This document shows positions 11,201 through 22,473 of a DNA stretch of 64,000 nt, in pieces; within the stretch, counting starts at the first letter, position 1, and the number at the start of each line of letters is the position of its first letter. The stretch is from Paguma larvata (lineage: Eukaryota > Chordata > Mammalia > Carnivora > Viverridae). The translations under genes were made by a program, and so were the position numbers. The notes beneath the pieces were generated by a model. The model had not been told where the DNA came from. It did no database searches and was given only the letters and a program-made list of their open reading frames with translations. The DNA lies in contig CM057829.1 of the NCBI GenBank assembly GCA_030068075.1, positions 85,861,132 through 85,925,131 of the forward strand, given 5' to 3'.

Positions 11201-12200
11201 ATCCTATAGCTTTCTAATTCTCTATGCCTTGTTAACCCATCGGTGCATGCTCAGGAATTCCTAAGCTTCCTCCACACAGTGGTTAATTTCCAGTTTCATA
11301 ATATTGGGATTGGAAAAGATGTATGGTATGACTTTGATCTTTTTGAATTTGTTGAGACTTGCTTTGTGGCCTGATGTGTGATCTATTCCAGGTAATGTTC
11401 CATGTGCACTTGAATGCATATTCTGCTGTTTTATGATGAAATGTTCTGATGTATCTGTTAGATCCATCAGGTCCAATGTGTCATTCAAAGCCACTGTTTC
11501 CTTGTTGGTTTTCTGTTTGGATGCTCTATCCATTGATATAAGTGTGAGACTTACTATGTTGCATTGGTACAAAGTCCTCAGGTATTTTCTATTACTACTG
11601 ATTACTTCTTTTATGTTTGTTATTAGCTGCTTTATGTATTTAGGTGATCTCCTGCTGGGTGCATAAATATTTACAATTGTTATATCTTCTTGTTTCATTG
11701 TTCCCTTTATGATTATATAGTATTCTTCTTTATTCCTGTTACAGTCTTTTTTTAAAGTCTATTTTGTTTGATATAACTATTGCTGCCTCAGTTTTCTTTT
11801 CACTTCCATTTGCATGATAAATGCTTTTCTGTGCCTTCACTTTCAGTCCGCATGTGTCTTTAAGTCTGAAATGAGTCTCTTATAGGCTGCACATAGACAG
11901 GTCTTGCTTTTTTATCCATTCTGTCACCTTGTGTCTTTTGATTGGAGTGTTTAGTACATTTACATTCAAAATAATTATTGATAGATATGCTCTTATTGCC
12001 ATTTTGTTACTTGTTTTATGGTTGTGCTTATAGATCTCTATTCCTATCTTCTCTTGCTCTTTTTTTCTCATGGTTTGTTGAGTTTCTTTAGTGATACACT
12101 TGGATTCCTTTCTCTTAGTTTTTTGCCTAACTCTTACTGGTTTTTGATTTGCGGTTACCATTAGGTTTGTATATAACAATTTATGCATACAGCAGTCTGT
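8290..12200 (-). pseudogene. L1-C ORF2 relic
   Basis: Broken ORF2. RT signatures remain near 9763-10017 ([16 protein letters not shown], then [12 protein letters not shown]), and endonuclease sequence at 11261-11698 (KQEDITIVNIYAPSRRSP) and near 11880-11975. Many stops and frameshifts are present. A T-run at 8313-8338 and TTG/ATG triplets near 10695-10720 are later expansions. About 150 bp of the expected sequence between the RT and endonuclease parts is replaced by foreign sequence at about 11000-11265. Confidence 0.85.
11000..11265. repeat. Non-L1 insertion with a 92-93 bp tandem duplication
   Basis: Inside L1-C, sequence of unknown origin replaces L1 sequence. It contains two units that begin CCTATATCTTT at 11021 and 11114 and share GGGGGC(C)TTTGCCC and TTTACCYAATCTTATTTACC (11058 and 11150). 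Within each unit a roughly 13-base motif, TTACCTAATCTTA, recurs. TAGCTTTCTA occurs at both sides (near 11004 and 11207). I cannot assign it to a family; an LTR fragment with a U3 repeat is one possibility. Confidence 0.6.
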
Positions 12201-12649
12201 TCTAAGTTGATGGTCACTTAAGTTTGAATGTTTTTACTACCCCCTCTCCATGTTTCAGGTATAGATATGGTGTCATACTTTACATCCTTTTATTTTGTGA
12301 AGCCCTTGACTAGATTTTTATAGATACACATAATTTTACTGCTTTTGTGTTTCTTACTTTTCTCACTCCTACTTATATGCTTTCCTTTCCATTCAAAATG
12401 TCCTCTTTAACATTTCATGCAGAGCTGGTTTAGTCATGAATGCCTTTAACTTTTGTTTGGGAGACTCTATCTCTCCTTCTATTTTGAATGATAGCCTGCT
12501 AGAATATCCTTGGCTGCAGGTTTTATTCCCTTCAGCACTCTGAATATATCATGCCACTCCCTTCTGGCCTGCAAAGTTTATGCTCAAAAATCAGTTAACA
12601 ATCTTAGGTTTCCCTTGTATGTAACTGTTTACTTTTCTCTTGCTACTTT

Positions 12650-12848
12650 TTTAAAGTTTGTTGATTTATTTTGAGAGAGAGAGAGCGCATGCACTTTAGC
12701 AGGGGAGGGACAGAGAGAAAGGAGAGAGAGAGAATCCCAACTAGGCTCCACACTGTTAGCATGGAGTCTAATGTGGGAACTGTGAGATCATGACCTGAGC
12801 TGAAATCAAGAGTTGGATGATTAACCAACTGAGCCATCCAGGTGCCCC
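12650..12848 (-). mobile_element. Carnivore tRNA-Lys SINE
   Basis: Inserted in the L1-C ORF1 relic. Plus strand runs from TTAAAGTTTG through a GA-rich body to GAGCCATCCAGGTGCCCC. Confidence 0.93.
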
Positions 12849-12978
12849 TCTCTTGCCGCTTTTAAAATTCTCTCTTTATCACTACTTTTTGCCATTTTAA
12901 TTACTATGTGCCTTGGTGTGAACCTCTTTGGGTTGAATTTGTTGGGGGCTCTCTGTGCTTTCTGGACCTGGATTTCTT

Positions 12979-12999
12979 TTCTCCTCCTCCTCCTCCTCC

Positions 13000-13034
<35 letters not shown>

Positions 13035-13047
13035 CTCCTCTTCCTTC
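12979..13047. repeat. (TCC)n microsatellite at a SINE tail
   Basis: About 65 bases of TCC with TTC interruptions, sitting where the A-tail of the neighbouring SINE (minus strand) should be. It probably grew from that tail. The poly-Glu and poly-Pro frames here are artefacts of the repeat. Confidence 0.95.
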
Positions 13048-13253
13048 ATGTTTATTTTTGAGAGAGAGACAGACAGACAGACAGAGTGTGAGTGGGGGTA
13101 GGGCAAAGAGAGAGGGAGACACAGAATCTGAAGCAGGCTCCAAGCTCTGATCTCTCAGACAGAGCCTGACGTGGGGCTCAAACCCACAGACTGCGAGATC
13201 ATGACCTGAGCTGAAATCAGACACTTAACCAACTGAACCACCCAGGCACCCCT
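13048..13253 (-). mobile_element. Carnivore tRNA-Lys SINE with target-site duplication
   Basis: Head at the right (ACCACCCAGGCACCCCT). The target-site duplication CTGGATTTCT is visible at 12968-12977 and 13258-13267 and encloses both the SINE and its TCC tail repeat. Confidence 0.95.
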
Positions 13254-13799
13254 CGATCTGGATTTCTGTTTCCTTCCCGAGATTTGGGAAATTTTTAGCT
13301 ATTATTTCTTGAAATAAATTCCCTGCCCCCTTTTCTCTGTCTTCTCCTTATGGGATCCCTATAATGTGAATGTTATTATACTTGATGCTGTCAATTCCAG
13401 TCTGTTTTCATTTTTTATTTTTTTCTCTCTTGTTCATCTTGGTCATTTCCATTACTCGGTTGTTCATTACTCACTGATCTGTTCTTCTGCTTCCTCCAGT
13501 CTACTATTTATTCCATCTAGTATATACTTAATTTCAGTTATTGAGTTTTTTATTTCTGTTTAGCTCTTTTTATTGTTTTCTGTCTCTTTGTTATGGGTTT
13601 CACTGAGGTCCTCTTCTCTTCTCTAGTCAAGAGTATCTTTATGACCATCACTTTAAATTCTCTTTCAGCCATATTACTTATCTGTTTTGTTTATGTCTCT
13701 TGCTATGATTTTGTCCTGTTCTTTTATTTTGGACATATTACTCTGTCTCCTCACTTTGTGTCACTCTCTCTGTCTGTTTCTATGTGTTAGGATAGTCAA

Positions 13800-14999
13800 C
13801 TACATCTCCTGTTTTTGAAAGTAGTGACCTTATGAAGAAGAGGTCCTGTAGCACCCTGCAGTGCAGTGTCCCCTGTTTATCAGAACCTGGCACCTTAGGA
13901 GTGTCTTGAATGTGTGTTGTATGTGCCCTGCTGTTGTGGCTCTGCTGCATTTCCTTTCACCCAGTCATCTGCAATGGCTCTCTTTGCCTGTTGTGGGCAG
14001 GGTTTGGTCCGTGTGTCTTTAGTGAACCAGTGTGGGGCCACCTTTGGATTAACTTGGGTCAGACCAGGCATTTGCCGGAGATGCAGTATTACCAAACTGC
14101 AGGAGAACACAGGAGTGGGGTGCATGGTGCCACCAAGGTTTGTGCTGGTGGGAGGGGACCTGCAGCTGCCTCCACTGAGGCGGGCTGGGATGAGTAGGTG
14201 GACCCAGAGAAGCATTCTGGGGCAGGTCACATCGTGTTAGCAAGGTTTGTGTTGTTCTGCTGTGGGAGGGGACCTGGAGCTGAGGCATGACTGGGGGGCA
14301 TGTCTGCACGACAACACAGGGGTCAGGTGGGTGTGCTTTTTAGCAAGTTAGGTGGAGAGTGTTGGCCCTGCACTGGTTCTCGCAGGTGTCCATGTGGGAT
14401 GGGGAGGGGAACGGTGGTGCCCGCCAGCTCTTTTTTCCCAGAAGTCTCCCAATGATCCCTGTCCCTCCAGCTGCACTCTTGGGATTAATAAAATAAATCT
14501 CTTTCCTATAAACCACAGGTGTTTTTCAAACTGCTACTTCTATGCTGTATCTCCATGTTTGTTGTGTTGTCTCCTCTTGCCTTCCCAGCCCACAAGCCTG
14601 CTGTTTTTTTTTTAATCCCAAATCTTAAACTCCTCTGATTGTAAGATTGTGTGAATTTCATCCCTTCTGCTTTTCAAAGCCAAACACTATGAGGATTCAT
14701 CTTCCCCTGTGCAGGCTTCCTGGTGTGAGAGTCTTTTCTTTCTCCTCTCGGGGCTATGGAGTCCCTCCCTTCTCCAGACAGTTCTGTAGGTCTCTTTAGC
14801 TCTCCCCTGCATCTCTGCCCTTCCTACAGTCTTTGAAGTGATCTCTTCTCTACATTTAGCTGCAGGGGGTCTGTACTGCCTTCTTTGGGTCATTTTGGGG
14901 GTTATTTACACTGAGCGGGTTGTTACTTAGTTGTACCTGCAGGACGAGGTGAGCTCAGCTTCCTCTGGAGATGGCAGCCCATCTCCTTCAGAAGTCCTG
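13800..14999 (-). other. L1-C 5' UTR
   Basis: GC-richer sequence beyond ORF1, closely related to the L1-E 5' UTR at 47450-48783. Both share GGTGTCCATGT, then GCCAGCTCTTTT and an ATTAATAAA-like stretch in the same order. This marks L1-C and L1-E as the same L1 subfamily by 5' end. Confidence 0.75.
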
Positions 15000-16335
15000 G
15001 TCATACGGTTTTTATTTTTTGTTTTCTTAATGTGATGTATCATGTTGATTGATTTGTGGAAATTGAACTTTCCTTGCATCCCAGGAATAAATCTCACTTG
15101 ATTATGGTGAATGATGCTTTTAATGTATTGTTGGATTTGGTTTGCTAATCTTTTGTTGAGAAATTTCGCATCTATCTTCATTGGAGCTATTGGCCTATAG
15201 TTTTCTTTTTTTTATAGTGTCTTCATCTGGTATTGGTATCAGGGTAATGTTGGCTTCACAGAATGAATTTGAAGCTTCCTTTCCTCTTATATTTTTGGAA
15301 TAGATTGAAAAGAATAGATATAAACTCTTTTTTAAATGTTTGGTAGAATTCTCCTGTGAAACTCTCTGGTCCTGGACTTTTGTTTGCTGGGAATTTTTTG
15401 ATAATTCAGTTTCATTACTAGTAATTTGTCTGTTTGTATTTTCTGTTATTCCTGAATTTGGTTTTGGAGGAATTCCTTGACTAAGAATTACCTGTTTTTT
15501 CTAGGTTGTTCAATTTGTGGACATATAATTTTTCATAGTTGTTTCTTGCTATCTTTTGTATCTTGGTGATGTTGGTTGTTACTTTTCCACTGTCATTTCT
15601 GATTGTATTAATTTGAGTCCTTTCTCTTCTCTTCTTGATGAGTCGTCTAAAGGTTTATCAATTTTGTTTATCTTTTTGAAGAAATATCTCTTGGTTCCAC
15701 TGATCTTGTCTATTATTTTTTAGTCTCTGTTTCAGTTACTTTCACTCTGATCTTTATTGCTTCCTTTCTTCTACTAACCATGGACTTTGTTCTTATTTTT
15801 CTAGTTCTTTTAGGTGTAAGGCTGGGTTGTTTATTTGAAATTATTTTGTTACTTGAGGTATGCCTGTATCACCATAAATTTCCCTCTTAGACTTGTTTTT
15901 GCTGCATCCCAAAGATTTTGGATTGTTGTGTTTTCATTTTCATTTGTCTCCATATATTATTTCATTTTCTCTTTGATTTCTTCATTGATTCTCTTTTTGT
16001 TTGCTTAGTAGTGTGTTGGTTAGCCTTCATGTGTTTGTGTTTTTTCCATTTTTTTCTTCTTCTAATTGATTTCTAGTTTCATTGCGGTAAGAAAATACAC
16101 TTGATCTGGTTTTAATCTTCTTAAATTTATAGAGATTTGCGTTATTGCTTGATGTGATCTCTCCTGGAGAATATTCCATGTATACTTGAAAAGAATTTAT
16201 ATTCTGCTTTTGGTTGGAATGTTTTGTATATAACTGTTGAGTCCATCTGATGTGTCTAATGCGTCATTAAAAGACACTGTTTCCTTATTGATTTTCTGTC
16301 TGGATGATTTATCCATTGATATAAGTGGGAGAAGC
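15000..16335 (-). mobile_element. L1-B, 5'-side segment
   Basis: Continues L1-B from the RT domain (plus TGATGTATCATGTTGATTGA, then GGAATAAATCTCACTTGAT) through the RT N-terminal part to the endonuclease, ending near 16335 in the endonuclease coding region (plus GTTTCCTTATTGATTTTCTG then TTATCCATTGATATAAGTGG). The element is therefore 5'-truncated there: no 5' endonuclease part, ORF1 or 5' UTR follows. Confidence 0.88.
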
Positions 16336-16341
16336 AATCAC

Positions 16342-16589
16342 CTTTAAGTAAATCTTGAAGACTTCTCAGCTTCCTTCAATAATCTTCTCTAGTTGTTTAA
16401 CATCTGCTCTGACAAAATTCTCCCTTGCATTTAAATTAAATTCATTTGTATTCTGCCCATTTTTCCTTTTGTTGTCCTCAATAACCAGGGAGACAGCCAC
16501 AGTCTTGGCTTCTCTGGATAATGTCTCAATTATTGGCAATTCATTGATTTTCATTGAAGAAACGTAGCTCATGTCAGGGTTTAAGTGCT
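16342..16589 (-). other. Exon-like, coding-looking block of unknown origin
   Basis: On the minus strand 248 bases lie between an acceptor-like site (TTAATTACAG at the right) and a donor-like site (AAAG then GTGATT at the left). Read with a 2-base start phase, 82 codons give a sequence with mixed, protein-like composition, starting EHLNPDMSYVSSMKINELP. One in-frame TGA is at 16366-16368, 24 bases before the putative donor. I do not recognise the family. It could be a pseudogene fragment, a decayed exon or chance. Confidence 0.3.
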
Positions 16590-16703
16590 CTGTAATTAAT
16601 GAATGAAGTTAGGAATTGGACTAAGGAAGAGGATAAATGAGATGGATCCAATAATTAGTGGTCTTATATATCAAATAAACTTTAGATATGTATTTGTACA
16701 TTA

Positions 16704-16708
<5 letters not shown>

Positions 16709-16743
<35 letters not shown>
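16709..16743. repeat. (TA)n microsatellite
   Basis: About 17 uninterrupted TA units following GTGTGTG. Confidence 0.97.
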
Positions 16744-16746
<3 letters not shown>

Positions 16747-18489
16747 AAAAACTTCATTTTTCTGGTGAATTACTCCTTTGTGTTCAAATGTATATTTTAA
16801 TAGTTAAGAAAATAACCACCAGGACTATATCTTGTTGGCTTTACTGAAGAAATTTCAAAGTTGGCTACAGATAAGCCTTTGGTAATAGAAAGAAGAGATC
16901 TGTACTTAACTAGGATAATAAAACAGTGATGGATTACTGAAATCAATGTAATTTATATTTATTTTCTTACAATTTACATTCCTTCCATTGACTCATTTCA
17001 TTTTCATATGTTGCTAATGCATTCCTAAATTTTGCATTGCATTTCTAAATTTTATATGAATTTGTCACAAATATTTTAATTAATATTTCCTGTTTTCTTA
17101 GCTATAAAACTAGCTTTTTAAAAAATGCTACAGTTTCCCTTACATATTCTTAAAGGTCTGACTACTTAATACCTTCTTTAGTGAGGCCTTAGAAAAACAG
17201 AAGCTCATTCTAGACTGGCTAGATCTATCATCTTGGTATCAAGCTGATTTCTCTTTCAACATGGGCCTGTATATTTCCCTTCCTGTTTTATTCAAAGTAT
17301 CAACTTATTACAGATATTGCTCTATCACTTTGTTTTGCCCCTACTGTGAAAGGAAATACATTTTCTTTGTTCTTCTTTTGCACTAATGTATGCTGCCTGT
17401 GTTAACCGCACTTAATGAAAACAATCCCAATTTTCTCAGGTTTGTTTCTCCCTACTGTGTACTTGAGATGAAAAACTCACTTTCCTGTATACAGTACAAT
17501 ACCTTTAATTGGAAAGAAAAGGAAATCACCAGTGACACTTCTAATACCTTCAGTCGTCTGCCTCTTTCCTCAGGATCAGCTTATCATAAATCAATTGTGA
17601 ATCTAACCAGGGATAGGGAGGGGCTCTAGTTTAAAAAATAAGGTATGTCCCTTAAAAAAACAAGGCAGGTGTATGTCACCCTATCACTGATCTAGAAGTG
17701 TTACCCAGATTTATTGTCGCAAATAAACATATTTGAGTCTATTCCTTATCCTTTACCAAATAATCAAGTATTTCTAATTTAATTGATGGAGGATTGGGTC
17801 ATTGCCATCCTTCTGGTGGTTTGCAAGCTGCGCCTGAGGTGAAGGGAGTAAGGATTTCAGAATGTGGATTTTAGGGGCTTATTTCTGTTCCATAAAACAC
17901 AAAGTGAATGTTTCTTTAGAGATTCAGTATTTCCAGCGTGTTCGCTCCCTCTCCACACTCCCTCCCTTTTCTCTGTCCATTTTGGGGTCAGGACACCTTG
18001 AAACCTGTCCACGGTTTTTAAAATGAGACAAGCAGAGATGAATTCAGCAAAGCAGGCTATATGGATATGCCCATTAGCATTTAATTTAAGATGTTAGAGA
18101 TAGTCAAATTTTACAGGCTCCTGTAGCATTTGACATTGTGACCCAATTCACAAATGCTCCGCAGCATTTCTACTTGAAATTCACAATACTGAAGCAAAAG
18201 AAGCATTACACATCACGCAGTGGTGCTTTAAAAGGGACGCTTTCCATCGTGAAGTATTGTTTGTGAACTACTAAAAAGATCCCTTTTGTGAGTGAAAATT
18301 AATCCTGAGCTCATCTTGCAGAACGGCTTACCTTTTCGTTTTTGTCAAATGGCACCAAGATAATGGGAAGCTAACCACAAAATTAGTGCTTTAAACCTGC
18401 AAGAATAAGACAAATGCTACTGCATTTACTCAAAAGCGGTCTTTAGTGCTTTCCTGATGCTCTTGGTGAATACTACATCCTTATTAAGT

Positions 18490-18565
18490 CTTGTGCTGGT
18501 TCCTAGATAAATAAGATTAATTCAACAAACACACTTCCTACCCTCTAGGAGCTGACAATCAAAAG
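18490..18565 (+). repeat. L2/MIR-like 3' fragment
   Basis: Matches by eye the common old-repeat pattern of a TGTGCTGGTTCCTAGATAAA-like stretch followed by CCCTCTAGGAGCTGACAATC. Short and degenerate. Confidence 0.45.
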
Positions 18566-20130
18566 AGCTTTTCAGATATTTCATTAATGAAAGAACATTT
18601 GTTAAAGCTTCTTTAACTCCCTAGAAGATATGTTTATTTTCATCTTGATTAAATTTATATGAAGCTTGCATTGCCCCATTCTAAATAACTTTAATTTATT
18701 CAGACCTACTAGAGGGACTTTGGATTTCTCATAGTCATTAAAATTAGAACAATGTAAAATTTCATAAACACTTTTTAAATGCTGTAACTTTAGCTTTCCT
18801 CTATCTTGATAATTATTATTTTACTCGCATCTAAAAAATTACATACAAAACGTTGGGAATTAACTGGGTGGAGCCTGGCTTGTTGGTGTCCCGAGGTCAC
18901 AGAGCATGGGAAACTTCGTACCAACCGAAAGACGCTGAGTTAGTTTCCTAACCACCCTTAGTCTTCTTCCAGGCTAGCGTGGAGTGACAAAGGAGAGAGA
19001 CATAGGTCCTGCATTGGGACTGCGTGTAGAGGGAACAGACTCAACGGGTAATTCTGATATAGTATGTGATATACGTGATGATAGAAGTCTTTGCCGGGGA
19101 CAGAAGTAGTGCAAAGCAGGGAGTACTTCGTGGAGGTTTCACAAAGGTTCATAGCACCTTCTTCCTAACTTGGCCTTAGGTCCACTGGGCTGCTTACCGT
19201 TTACTCATTAACCCCTCCCTGTCCTCATGAGTGGGCTTCATGGTCCAATCATTTCAGTAATTCTCCTGCCCTCTGGCAAACACTCGCTCTTGGACAAACC
19301 CAGGAGTCCAGTTGTCTGTGCCTGTGCCCAGGCAGCTGAACCCTATGGGAAGAAGCCAGTTGACAGGAGGGCTTGGTGTGGGATCTGCTCAGCTCACCAA
19401 GCCCTCCCTGTACCCCACACTAGTGTCTCTACACTCCTCCCCAGACCCCACTCACTCAGCTGTAGCTGTTACTCAGCCACCCTTCACTGGCTAGAACTTT
19501 CTCAAAACCCCTGCCCCTCAGACTCAGAGACAGCACCTTTTCTTCTGCTTTTCAGAACAAATGTACAGGAGGAGGATCTCACGGCAGGTCAGAAGAGAGA
19601 AAATGAGGCAGTGGAGAGTGTGAGGAGACAGACAGGCAGAGCTGGACTGGAAAGAAGCCAAGGTGGGAAGTTAGTGAGGAGGAAATGCTAATGAGGAGGG
19701 TGCAGAGGAAGGGTCTGAGGAAGGAGCCCGAGAATGTGGGATGGGCAAGGCCAGAGGACAAGTGTTTAAGAAACCAAAACCAAAAAAGAAAGGGTGTGGT
19801 GAGAAGTGTCCAATACTGCTGGGACATCGAGGTGTGGAATATTTTCTCTGCAATTTTCAATCAGGAATTCCTTGGCAATTTCAATGAAAGTAGCTTGAGG
19901 GGAGTAGAAGAAAGTGGAAGCTAGAATGCAGTGGTTTAGGGCATGAAAGAGTCGTGAGGAAGTACAAACTGCAGGTATGGGCCAGAAGTCGGGATATCAT
20001 CTAAAGCTCACTCCCTGAATCTGAACTTGCCAGGCAACGTTCTGATTATTATGCTCCAACTCCTGGGAGAGGATGTGCGGTTTCTAGCTACACACATATT
20101 TCAGCCTGTGTGATAGCCACAGGTTTTCTT

Positions 20131-20353
20131 TCTTTTTAAAGTTTATTTCTTTATTTTGAGAGAGAGAGGGAGAGAGAGAGAAACACATGGGGGTGGGGGA
20201 GAGAGAGGGAGAGAGAGAGAGAGTAAGAGTCCCAAGCAGGGTCCACAGCATCAGCACAGAACCTGATGGGGGCTCAAACTCATGACTGTGAGATCACGAC
20301 CTGAGCTGAAACCAAGAGTCAGATGCTTAACCGACTGAGCCACTCAGGAGGCC
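20131..20353 (-). mobile_element. Carnivore tRNA-Lys SINE
   Basis: Plus strand begins TTTAAAGTTTATTTCTTTAT, has a long GA-rich body and ends GAGCCACTCAGGAGGCC at the tRNA head. Confidence 0.93.
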
Positions 20354-21485
20354 TGCTACATTTTAAAATTATTGATTAATAAATAGCTTTTGGCTTTAGG
20401 AAGAAAAATGGAGAGTAGGAAGGGAAGAAAAAGGTGGACATCTGGCTGAGAGAAGAGAGAGTAGCTAGAGAAGGAAATCCAGAGGAGGAAACTTTTTAAA
20501 GGACGCCAGTGCATTAAGCAAATTGGTAGATAAGGGGAAGGAGAGGGTGAAGTAGAAGGGGAGGGGAATGGGGCATTCTTTGGTGGGTGAAGGCTGAGCG
20601 TACCTCCTAGTACCAGACATGGTGATAAGTCCATGGGATACCAAGGATTTGGGGAGGGGTCCCAACATAGGAGAAGGGGAGACCTCTCAAACTCTAAGCC
20701 CGGAGGGCAGGAGACGATGCTGGATGTGAACCTAAGCCAGCCTCCAGATGAGGGGCAGGAACCTGAGGAGATTCCTTGTCGATGGAATCAAGTGAGAGAC
20801 ACGGTTGTCTGTCGAGGTTGTGCCGTGTCAGGACTAGTGTAGAGGGTCTGAGGGAGGTGGCCTTGGGGGAAAAAAGCCTCTGAGAGAAAACAGAGGGAAT
20901 GGACATGTTTTCAAGAATTAAGTGTCAGAGCTTATACTCAGGTTGGAAACCACAAAATTGTGGCCCAGTTTGTAAATTTCTGTCCTAGTTTTTGGTGGTA
21001 CTCAGCAGAGAATTGGAGGGGGCAGATCCTTGGATTCACTCAGGATGGAAGGTTTGCAGGCTGGGAATGGTCCAAAGGATCCTCTTGGAAGGGGTTCAGC
21101 TTGTGGGGTTAGGTGAGTATCAAGGATGTAAGGTTTGCTTGAAGGAGAACAAAGTGAGTTGTTCAAGTAAGTACACAAGAGTGTCTGTTACCCCTGCAGG
21201 CAGCTCCCATGTGAAGAAGCCACCTGCCTGGTCATGGTTTGGAGCCTGATAATGTGGCATGTCTGCTTAAAAGTTCCTAGTGACCTGGAATGTCTTCTAA
21301 GAGTGAAATCTTCTTTGTTGCTTTAGATTCTCACAAACCAGTTGTCTCTAGCACTTACTTTTTCTCCTCTCTTTTCACTTCTGCCCAGCCTTTACCATTC
21401 CCCATCTGAAGGAGATGAAAACAAAACCACTGTAGTGTACTGAGATGAAGCCAAACAGAAATGGCCATTCTACGATTATTTTATT
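20354..21485 (+). other. KLHL32 intron, no gene seen
   Basis: Purine-rich sequence at 20400-20640 resembles the block at 19580-19960 in composition and may be the same old repeat interrupted by the SINE. The rest shows no recognisable feature. Confidence 0.55.
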
Positions 21486-21702
21486 TTATTTTTTTAACGT
21501 TTATTTATTTTCTTGAGAGAGAGACAGACAGAGCATGAGCGAGGGAGGGAAATAGACAGAAGGGGAGACACAGAATCTGAAACAGGTTCCAGGCTCTGAG
21601 CTCTCAGCACAGAGCCCGACGCGGGGCTCGAACATGGGAACGGTGAGATCATGACCCGAGCCAAAGTCGGACACTTAACCGACTGAGCCACCCAGGCACC
21701 CC
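21486..21702 (-). mobile_element. Carnivore tRNA-Lys SINE, well preserved
   Basis: Plus strand has TTTTTTTAACGTTTATTTAT at the tail and CGACTGAGCCACCCAGGCAC at the head. Several CpGs survive (GACGCGGGGCTCGAAC), which suggests a young copy. Confidence 0.96.
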
Positions 21703-21839
21703 TCATTTAAAAGAGCTAAATGGCAAAGAAAAAAAATTAAATAAAAGAGCTAAACAGCTGGAAGAAAGCAAATCAGATCACTTACATTCTCCAAAATATG
21801 TAACAAAGGTCTTATCCTAAGTGCACCTCCCTTTATTCT

Positions 21840-21985
21840 GAAGAAGTAGCATTTCGTTTACCGTCACATTGCTGCTCAAAAGATGAGGCTTAGAGATACT
21901 AAGTGATTCTCACAGATCACACAGCTGGTATTTGATAAAGTTGGAATTTGATCTCTGTGTCTCTGGTTTTTGAAAGCCAGAAACT
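21840..21985 (+). mobile_element. MIR fragment
   Basis: Carries the MIR core order: AGATGAGGCTTAGAGATACT, then TCACACAGCTGGTA, then a GGAATTTGATCTCTG-like stretch. Old and degenerate. Confidence 0.7.
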
Positions 21986-22269
21986 AAACAATACAATGGT
22001 TTCTCACTACAACGAGGTCTCAAAAACAGATGCGTACATTATAAAAAGAATTCCCAAATGATACAACTGAAAGTAAGAGATACATTGAAGAATCATCATA
22101 CCTGGAGATTTGTTTAGATCAATAATGATTTGATTATTTTTAATTGTTCAATGGACCACTTTTCTCAGGGCACAAGAGTTGAGCCACAGAACATCTACCT
22201 TTTTGTGGAGAGAACAGCCTTTGTTTAGGTGATCCATTTGTGCCTGTCTAGATGGATCTAAAAAAGTAA

Positions 22270-22473
22270 AGGGAGTCTAGGTGGCTCTCGTGGGTTAAGC
22301 ATCCAGTTTCGACTCAGGTCCTGATCTCGTGGTTTGTGGGTTCAAGTCCCATATAGGGGCTCTCTGCAGTCAGCACAGAACCAGCTTCGGATCCTCTGGC
22401 CCCCTCTCTCTGTGCCTCTCCCTGTGCTGTCTCTCTCTCTCTCTCTCAAAAATAAATAAACATTTTGAAAAAG
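22270..22473 (+). mobile_element. Carnivore tRNA-Lys SINE, plus orientation
   Basis: Head GGGAGTCTAGGTGGCTC at the left, CT-rich body, and AAAAATAAATAAACATTTTG tail at the right. It is one of only two SINEs in the window in the same orientation as KLHL32. Confidence 0.93.

Larger units (their letters stand above)
12415..13800 (-). pseudogene. L1-C ORF1 relic
   Basis: Degenerate ORF1 homologous to the intact L1-A ORF1: the C-terminal domain begins near 12415, and RRM and coiled-coil equivalents lie to the right up to about 13800. Two SINEs have inserted. About 445 bases separate the ORF2 start region (near 11970) from the ORF1 C-terminus, far more than in L1-A. Confidence 0.75.
7344..14999 (-). 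mobile_element. L1-C: nearly full-length old L1 nested in L1-B
   Basis: A 7.7 kb element on the minus strand, read from its 3' UTR (from 7344, with the carnivore L1 3' motif TTAACATTCAGTGTTATATT in plus orientation) through ORF2 (about 8290-12200) and ORF1 (about 12415-13800) to a 5' UTR (13800-14999). It interrupts L1-B, whose RT sequence stops at 7343 and continues at 15000. Related stretches at the junctions (near 7328-7343 and 15000-15016) could be an aged target-site duplication. Inside it lie four SINEs and an unrelated repeat-bearing insertion near 11000-11265. Confidence 0.88.
16590..20130 (+). other. KLHL32 intron, mostly unique sequence
   Basis: AT-rich intronic sequence without recognisable exons. 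It holds a (TA)n run, a short L2-like stretch near 18490-18565 and, at about 19580-19960, purine-rich sequence that resembles an old interspersed repeat I cannot name. The short open frames here have no protein-like features I recognise. Confidence 0.7.

Noticed and set aside
12897..13224. Frames encoding poly-Glu, poly-Gly or poly-Pro
   Set aside because: They are translations of the TCC microsatellite and SINE body.
19227..19691. Plus-strand ORF of 154 aa
   Set aside because: Intronic, low-complexity composition in the second half, no splice sites in phase with KLHL32, and no recognisable domain.
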